From CAXQZU01 sp964228555 (GTDB lineage: Bacteria > Planctomycetota > PLA2 > JAEUHO01), in contig CAXQZU010000046.1 in assembly GCA_964228555.1 (NCBI GenBank), forward strand, positions 1 through 9,332: a DNA stretch of 9,332 bases. Direction: 5' to 3'. Positions 6,032-9,332 of the stretch are shown here, piece by piece. The notes beneath the pieces are model-generated. The model was not told where the DNA came from. It was given only the letters and a program-made list of their open reading frames with translations, and made no database searches. The translations under genes and the position numbers were made by a program. Each line of letters opens with the position of its first letter. The stretch's first letter is position 1.

Positions 6032-6657
6032 TGCAGGCTCCTCCCCAGTCCGGCGAAGAAGCGCTCTGCGTCGAGGCGGGCGGCGTGCCGCTCGGCCAGC
6101 GGGACGAGGCCGTCCGTGAAGTGCACCGCGGCCTTGGCCACGGTCACCTGCGGCGGTGCAACCTGCGACACGGCATAGCGGTACACGTCGAGCAGCTCGT
6201 CTACCTCGAAGGCCCACGAGTCGGTGTCACGGACGACGCGCACCACGCGCTGGGAGGCGTGCGCACGCGCCGGCCGCTCCGCGCCCAGCATGGCGTGGAG
6301 GTCGGCACACAGCACCAGCTCGCCACGCAGGCTCACGAGGCCGCGGAAGATCTCGTTGCTGCGGCCCGGCACCCGGTGCACGCGGGCAGGACGGTGCACC
6401 TCGCGCACGTGCGCCACGTCCAGCGCGTAGAGGTCCTCGCCAAGGCGGAAGATGGCGGCCGCGCGCTCCTCGGCCTCCACGCCCTCGATCAGTGCGCGCG
6501 TCAGCGACTGCGCCCACGTGTCGAGGTAGCCCTCGGGGTACGCCCTGGCCAGCAGCCGATCGCTGGCCGACGGGCCGGCTGCGGGGGCGGGCTTCGCGCC
6601 CTCCCCCCCAGCGATGAGCGGCATCGAGGCCTGCGCGGGATCGGGCTGGTCGCTCAT
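6028..6657 (-). CDS. wspD: CheW-type adaptor with N-terminal extension (WspD-like)
   Basis: This 209-residue protein starts at ATG 6657, which overlaps the cheR stop (ATGA), with GGTGAG 5 bases upstream. Residues 1-33 are low-complexity Ala/Pro/Gly. Residues 34-64 are helical and include AYPEGYLDTWAQSLT. The CheW domain runs from about 65 to 205, with RLGEDLYALD (71-80), RVHRVPGRS (92-100) and GLVSLRGELVLCADL (106-120), the usual CheW core. It should couple the receptor to the kinase, and it is soluble. The N-terminal extension ahead of the CheW fold and the position between cheR and cheA match WspD rather than ordinary CheW. Its TGA overlaps the GTG of the kinase. Confidence 0.92.
   Translation of the reverse strand: MSDQPDPAQASMPLIAGGEGAKPAPAAGPSASDRLLARAYPEGYLDTWAQSLTRALIEGVEAEERAAAIFRLGEDLYALDVAHVREVHRPARVHRVPGRSNEIFRGLVSLRGELVLCADLHAMLGAERPARAHASQRVVRVVRDTDSWAFEVDELLDVYRYAVSQVAPPQVTVAKAAVHFTDGLVPLAERHAARLDAERFFAGLGRSLQ
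6038..6044 (-). promoter_or_regulatory. Strong Shine-Dalgarno that fixes the kinase start
   Basis: On the minus strand this reads GGAGGAG, 6 bases before GTG 6031. It lies inside the end of the wspD coding region and decides the start of the kinase gene in favour of 6031 over any upstream start. Confidence 0.8.
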
Positions 6658-7997
6658 CGACGCTCACCCCCCGCCCGCGGACCCGAGGCCTCGCCCTCGA
6701 CCGGCGTGCTGCCCATGGCCGCCTCGGCGCGCTCGGCACGGCCCTCGAAGCGTCGCGCGGCCTCGCGGTCGCCCTCCTCGCTGGCCACGAGCGCCGAGAG
6801 TCGCAGCGACGGCGCATGCCGGGGATCGAGGTAGAGCGCCCGCGTCAGCGCACGGCGTGTCTCCTCCGGGCGGTCGAGCGCCCGCGTCAGCACGGCGGCC
6901 AGGTGCAGCTCGTCGGGCGTGGGCGTGCGCGTGCCCTCGGCCTCGGCCAGCAGGGCCAGGGCCTGCTCCACCTGGCCATCCTGGCCCAGCTTGCGTGCGC
7001 GCACCAGCACGCTGTCGCCGGCTGCATCCGGCGCGCCGGCCACGCCGCGCGCGGGGGCCTTGAGCACGGGCCGCGAGAGCGGCGCCGGGGGCCGCGGGCG
7101 CGCCGGCGGCACGGCCGGACGCAGCAAGGGACCGCGCGCCGGGCGCGCCGAGCCGGGTGCCGGCGGGCGCGGCGCGCCCACGCGACTGACACCTTCGCGC
7201 TCGGCGGCCGTGACGGCCTCGGCCACCACGTAGGCATCCGGCGGCCCCACCGGCACGAGTCCCAGCGGCCGGGAGGGTGCCACCTCGGCGTGCCCGAGCA
7301 TCAGCAGGCCGTCGGCGGCCATCAGCCTCTCGAGCACGCGCACGATGTGCTCCCGGGCCTCGGGCGTGAGGTAGATGAGCAGGTTGCGGCACAGCACGAG
7401 GTCGTAGGGCCCCAGTCCCTCCAGCGAGGCCGGGTCCAGCAGGTCGCCCTGCCGGTAGCGCACCGGCCCCACCACCTCGGGCAGCAGCGCGATGCCGCTG
7501 CCCACCACGCGGGCGAACCGCGCCCGGCGCGCGGGGGAGAGGCTGCGGGCCTCGCCGGCGGTGTAGACGCCCGCGCGCGCGCGGGCCACCACGGCGGCGC
7601 TCAGGTCCAGCGCATCCACCGTGAAGGCCGCGCGGTCCACGCCGGCCTCCAGCAGGGCCATCACCACGCTGGCCGGCTCCTGCCCGCTGCTGCACGGGGC
7701 CGACAGGATGCGCACGACGCGCACGCCGCTCGCCAGCCGGCGCCGCACTTCCTCCGCCAGGAACGCAAAGGAGCCCGGGTAGCGGAAGAAGCTGGTCTCG
7801 TGGACGAGCAGGTCGGCCAGAAGGCTGGCGCGCGCCTCGCTGTCCTGCGCCACGCGCTCGGCGAACAGGGCCACGGCGCCGGCGTCCTCGATGTCCACAC
7901 GCCCGGACAGCGCTGCCAGCAAGCCGCCGCGGCCCACGGAGCCCGTGTCGAAGCCCGTGGACTGGGCCAGCACCTCGGCCAGGCGCTCGAGGCTCAC
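6654..7997 (-). CDS. wspC: CheR/WspC-type receptor methyltransferase with C-terminal TPR region
   Basis: This 447-residue protein starts at GTG 7997, which overlaps the preceding CheW stop (GTGA) and has GAGGTG 5 bases upstream. The methyltransferase part (about 1-258) has the CheR signature HETSFFRYP (66-74), the SAM-binding motif SAPCSSGQEP (99-108), D131 in VDALDLS, and CRNLLIYL (203-210). It should transfer methyl groups from S-adenosylmethionine to receptor glutamates, opposing CheB. An Arg/Pro/Ala-rich linker (about 274-320) leads to TPR-like helices (about 327-425), including EQALALLAEAE and RALTRALYLDPRHAPSL, which ends in the usual TPR D-P-x-x-A. WspC has the same methyltransferase-TPR layout. 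The tail probably helps recruit the protein to the receptor array. The usual GEEP of the SAM motif is GQEP here; the second glutamate is kept. Confidence 0.93.
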   Translation of the reverse strand: MSLERLAEVLAQSTGFDTGSVGRGGLLAALSGRVDIEDAGAVALFAERVAQDSEARASLLADLLVHETSFFRYPGSFAFLAEEVRRRLASGVRVVRILSAPCSSGQEPASVVMALLEAGVDRAAFTVDALDLSAAVVARARAGVYTAGEARSLSPARRARFARVVGSGIALLPEVVGPVRYRQGDLLDPASLEGLGPYDLVLCRNLLIYLTPEAREHIVRVLERLMAADGLLMLGHAEVAPSRPLGLVPVGPPDAYVVAEAVTAAEREGVSRVGAPRPPAPGSARPARGPLLRPAVPPARPRPPAPLSRPVLKAPARGVAGAPDAAGDSVLVRARKLGQDGQVEQALALLAEAEGTRTPTPDELHLAAVLTRALDRPEETRRALTRALYLDPRHAPSLRLSALVASEEGDREAARRFEGRAERAEAAMGSTPVEGEASGPRAGGERR

Positions 7998-8506
7998 GTG
8001 GCCACCTCGTCCGCGGCGGGCGCGGCGCCGGGCACCGGCACCTCGCTGTCGAGCCGCGCCAGCAGGTCGGCGCCCAGCAAGCCCTCGAGCTCCACCAGCT
8101 GCACGAGGCCTTCCTCGTCACGCGTGACGCGACCCAGCGCCCGCAGGCCGTCGGGCAGCACGCCCGGGTGCGAGCCCGGCGCCTCGGGGTCCAGCACGCC
8201 CACGCGGGTCACGTCCCCGGCGCGGATGCCCAGCAGTCGTCGCGTGGCCGTGTCCGCCGGGCTGCCCGGGCGCAGGCACACGACGATGCGCGTCGAGAAG
8301 GTGGCCGGCGGCGGCGCCACCCGCAGGCGGCCCGCGAGGTCCACCACCGGGACCACGCGGCCCCGGTAGTGGAGCAGGCCCGCGACCTCCGCCGGCGCGC
8401 CCGGCACCTCGCGCAGCGGCACGGAGGGCACGACCTCCACGACGCTGGCGCTGGGCAGCGCGTAGCGCTGCCCGCCGGCATGCAGGAGGAGGACGTGGAC
8501 GCGCAT
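7994..8506 (-). CDS. wspB: CheW-type adaptor (WspB-like)
   Basis: This 170-residue protein starts at ATG 8506, 22 bases after the receptor gene stop. The Shine-Dalgarno is weak. It is a single CheW domain over nearly its whole length: a first strand pair HVLLLHAGGQRYALP (4-18), then VVEVVP, then the core VAGLLHYRGRVVPVVDL (41-57), and a later LLGIRAGDVTRV (91-102). It has no membrane segment. It should link the receptor tips to the kinase. Length and position directly after the receptor match WspB. Two different CheW proteins in one operon is usual for Wsp-type systems. Confidence 0.91.
   Translation of the reverse strand: MRVHVLLLHAGGQRYALPSASVVEVVPSVPLREVPGAPAEVAGLLHYRGRVVPVVDLAGRLRVAPPPATFSTRIVVCLRPGSPADTATRRLLGIRAGDVTRVGVLDPEAPGSHPGVLPDGLRALGRVTRDEEGLVQLVELEGLLGADLLARLDSEVPVPGAAPAADEVAT
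8003..8008 (-). promoter_or_regulatory. Shine-Dalgarno for the GTG start of cheR/wspC
   Basis: On the minus strand this reads GAGGTG, 5 bases before GTG 7997. It supports a GTG start for the methyltransferase within the end of the upstream CheW gene. Confidence 0.6.
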
Positions 8507-8528
8507 GCAAGGACCCCGGCCCGGCGGC

Positions 8529-9332
8529 CTAGTCCTCGAGCCGGAAGCGGCTGAGCTCGATCTTCAGGCCCTCGACCGAGGCCTTCATCTCCTGGGCTGC
8601 CGAGTTGAACTCCGTGAGCGACTGGCTGGTGATGCGCACGTTGTCGTTGAGCCCGCCCATCGCGTCGTTGATCTGGCTCACGCCCTGCGACTGGCTGTTC
8701 ATGCCCTCGGTGACGGTGTCGAAGCGCGCCGTGAGCAACTCCACGCGCTCGATGATCTGCTGCAGCTTGCCGCTGATCGCGTCCACCTCGTCGACGCTCT
8801 TGCGCACCTGCGCCGCGAACTTGTCCATCTCCATCACGCCCGCCGACACGGCGCCCTGCATCTGGTGCACCGTGGTCTCGATGTCGAGCGTGGCCGAGGC
8901 CGTCTGGTCGGCCAGGCGACGGATCTCGCGCGCGACCACGAGGAAGCCGCGGCCGTACTCGCCGGCCTTCTCGGCCTCGATGGCCGCATTCACCGAGAGC
9001 AGGTTGGTCTGGTCGGCCACCTTGGTGATGGTGGTCACCACGCTGGTGATGTCGCGAGCCTTCTCGTTGATGGCGGCCAGCTTGCTGGAGATCGAGCCGC
9101 TGCTGCTGGCCAGCAGGCCCATCGCCCCCTGCATCTCGCCGAGGCTGGCACGACCCTCGGTGGCCAGCGCCGACGACTCGCGGGCCACGGTGCTGACCTC
9201 GGCCATCGTCTGGCTGAGCTCGGTGCCCGTGGCGCTGATCTCCTTCACGGCGGCGGCGATCTGCGAGCTGCTGGCCCCCAGGCTGCTCACCGTGGCCTGC
9301 TGCTCCTGGCTGGTGGCGGCCATCTCGGTGGC
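8529..9332 (-). CDS. wspA: Methyl-accepting chemotaxis protein, WspA-like, C-terminal signalling part (5' end outside the window)
   Basis: The last 267 residues are visible; the frame is open to the window edge and stops at TAG (8531-8529). They form a long helical hairpin. The tip carries DQTNLLSVNAAIEAEKAGEY followed by GRGFLVVAREIRRLADQT. The EAEKAGEYGRGF form, the following SATLDIE and AVSAGVMEMDKF stretches, and the preceding ITSVVTTITKVADQT stretch match WspA as I remember it, more than ordinary chemotaxis receptors. The tip binds the CheW proteins and the kinase. The sensor domain, membrane segments and any HAMP lie outside the window, so the signal sensed cannot be judged. The C-terminus (SRFRLED) carries no NWETF-like CheR docking pentapeptide, which fits a CheR that brings its own TPR region. 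It is the first visible gene of the operon; the promoter lies further upstream. Confidence 0.94.
   Translation of the reverse strand, partial: ATEMAATSQEQQATVSSLGASSSQIAAAVKEISATGTELSQTMAEVSTVARESSALATEGRASLGEMQGAMGLLASSSGSISSKLAAINEKARDITSVVTTITKVADQTNLLSVNAAIEAEKAGEYGRGFLVVAREIRRLADQTASATLDIETTVHQMQGAVSAGVMEMDKFAAQVRKSVDEVDAISGKLQQIIERVELLTARFDTVTEGMNSQSQGVSQINDAMGGLNDNVRITSQSLTEFNSAAQEMKASVEGLKIELSRFRLED

Noticed and set aside
6032..6217. N-terminal extension of the kinase to base 6217
   Set aside because: The extra 62 residues are Arg-rich out-of-frame wspD sequence with no homology signal, and a strong Shine-Dalgarno with the GTGA overlap marks the start at 6031.

Overview
This window is very rich in G+C, with strong third-position G/C bias and several GTG starts. 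Almost all of it is one tightly packed minus-strand operon for a chemosensory (chemotaxis-like) pathway. Read 5'->3' on the minus strand, the order is: methyl-accepting protein (3' part only; the gene starts beyond base 9332), CheW adaptor, CheR methyltransferase with a TPR tail, second CheW adaptor, hybrid CheA kinase with a C-terminal receiver, CheB methylesterase, and a response regulator. This is the gene order of the Wsp surface-sensing system (wspA-B-C-D-E-F-R), and the individual proteins carry Wsp-type sequence features. Four of the six junctions overlap by 4 bases (ATGA or GTGA), so the genes are almost certainly co-transcribed and translationally coupled.

The most interesting point is the last gene (1371-2594, minus). 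In the classical Wsp system the output is WspR, a receiver joined to a GGDEF diguanylate cyclase. Here the receiver and the helical stalk after it look like those of WspR, as I remember that protein, but the GGDEF domain is absent. In its place is a SpoIIE/RsbU-type PP2C serine/threonine phosphatase domain with its metal-binding aspartates intact. The pathway should therefore end in protein dephosphorylation, perhaps of an STAS-domain anti-anti-sigma factor in a partner-switching module, rather than in direct c-di-GMP synthesis. No STAS protein, anti-sigma kinase or sigma factor lies in the window, so the target is unknown.

The proposed flow is: membrane receptor (8529-9332) with two CheW adaptors (7994-8506, 6028-6657) controls the kinase (3668-6031). 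The kinase passes phosphate from its HPt histidine to up to three receivers: its own, that of CheB (2591-3661) and that of the phosphatase (1371-2594). CheR (6654-7997) and CheB set receptor sensitivity by methylation and demethylation.

At the left end, on the plus strand and convergent with the operon, are two related genes. The first (1-318) is only a C-terminal end. The second (426-1328) encodes a 300-residue single-pass membrane protein with a proline-rich N-terminus and beta-sandwich domains of the carboxypeptidase-regulatory type. They look like tandem paralogues. Nothing in the sequence ties them to the chemosensory operon.

The organism cannot be fixed from this window. High G+C, many SpoIIE-type phosphatases and secreted carboxypeptidase-regulatory-like proteins would fit a Planctomycetota member best, with Myxococcota or another high-G+C Gram-negative group as alternatives. 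This is a low-confidence inference.
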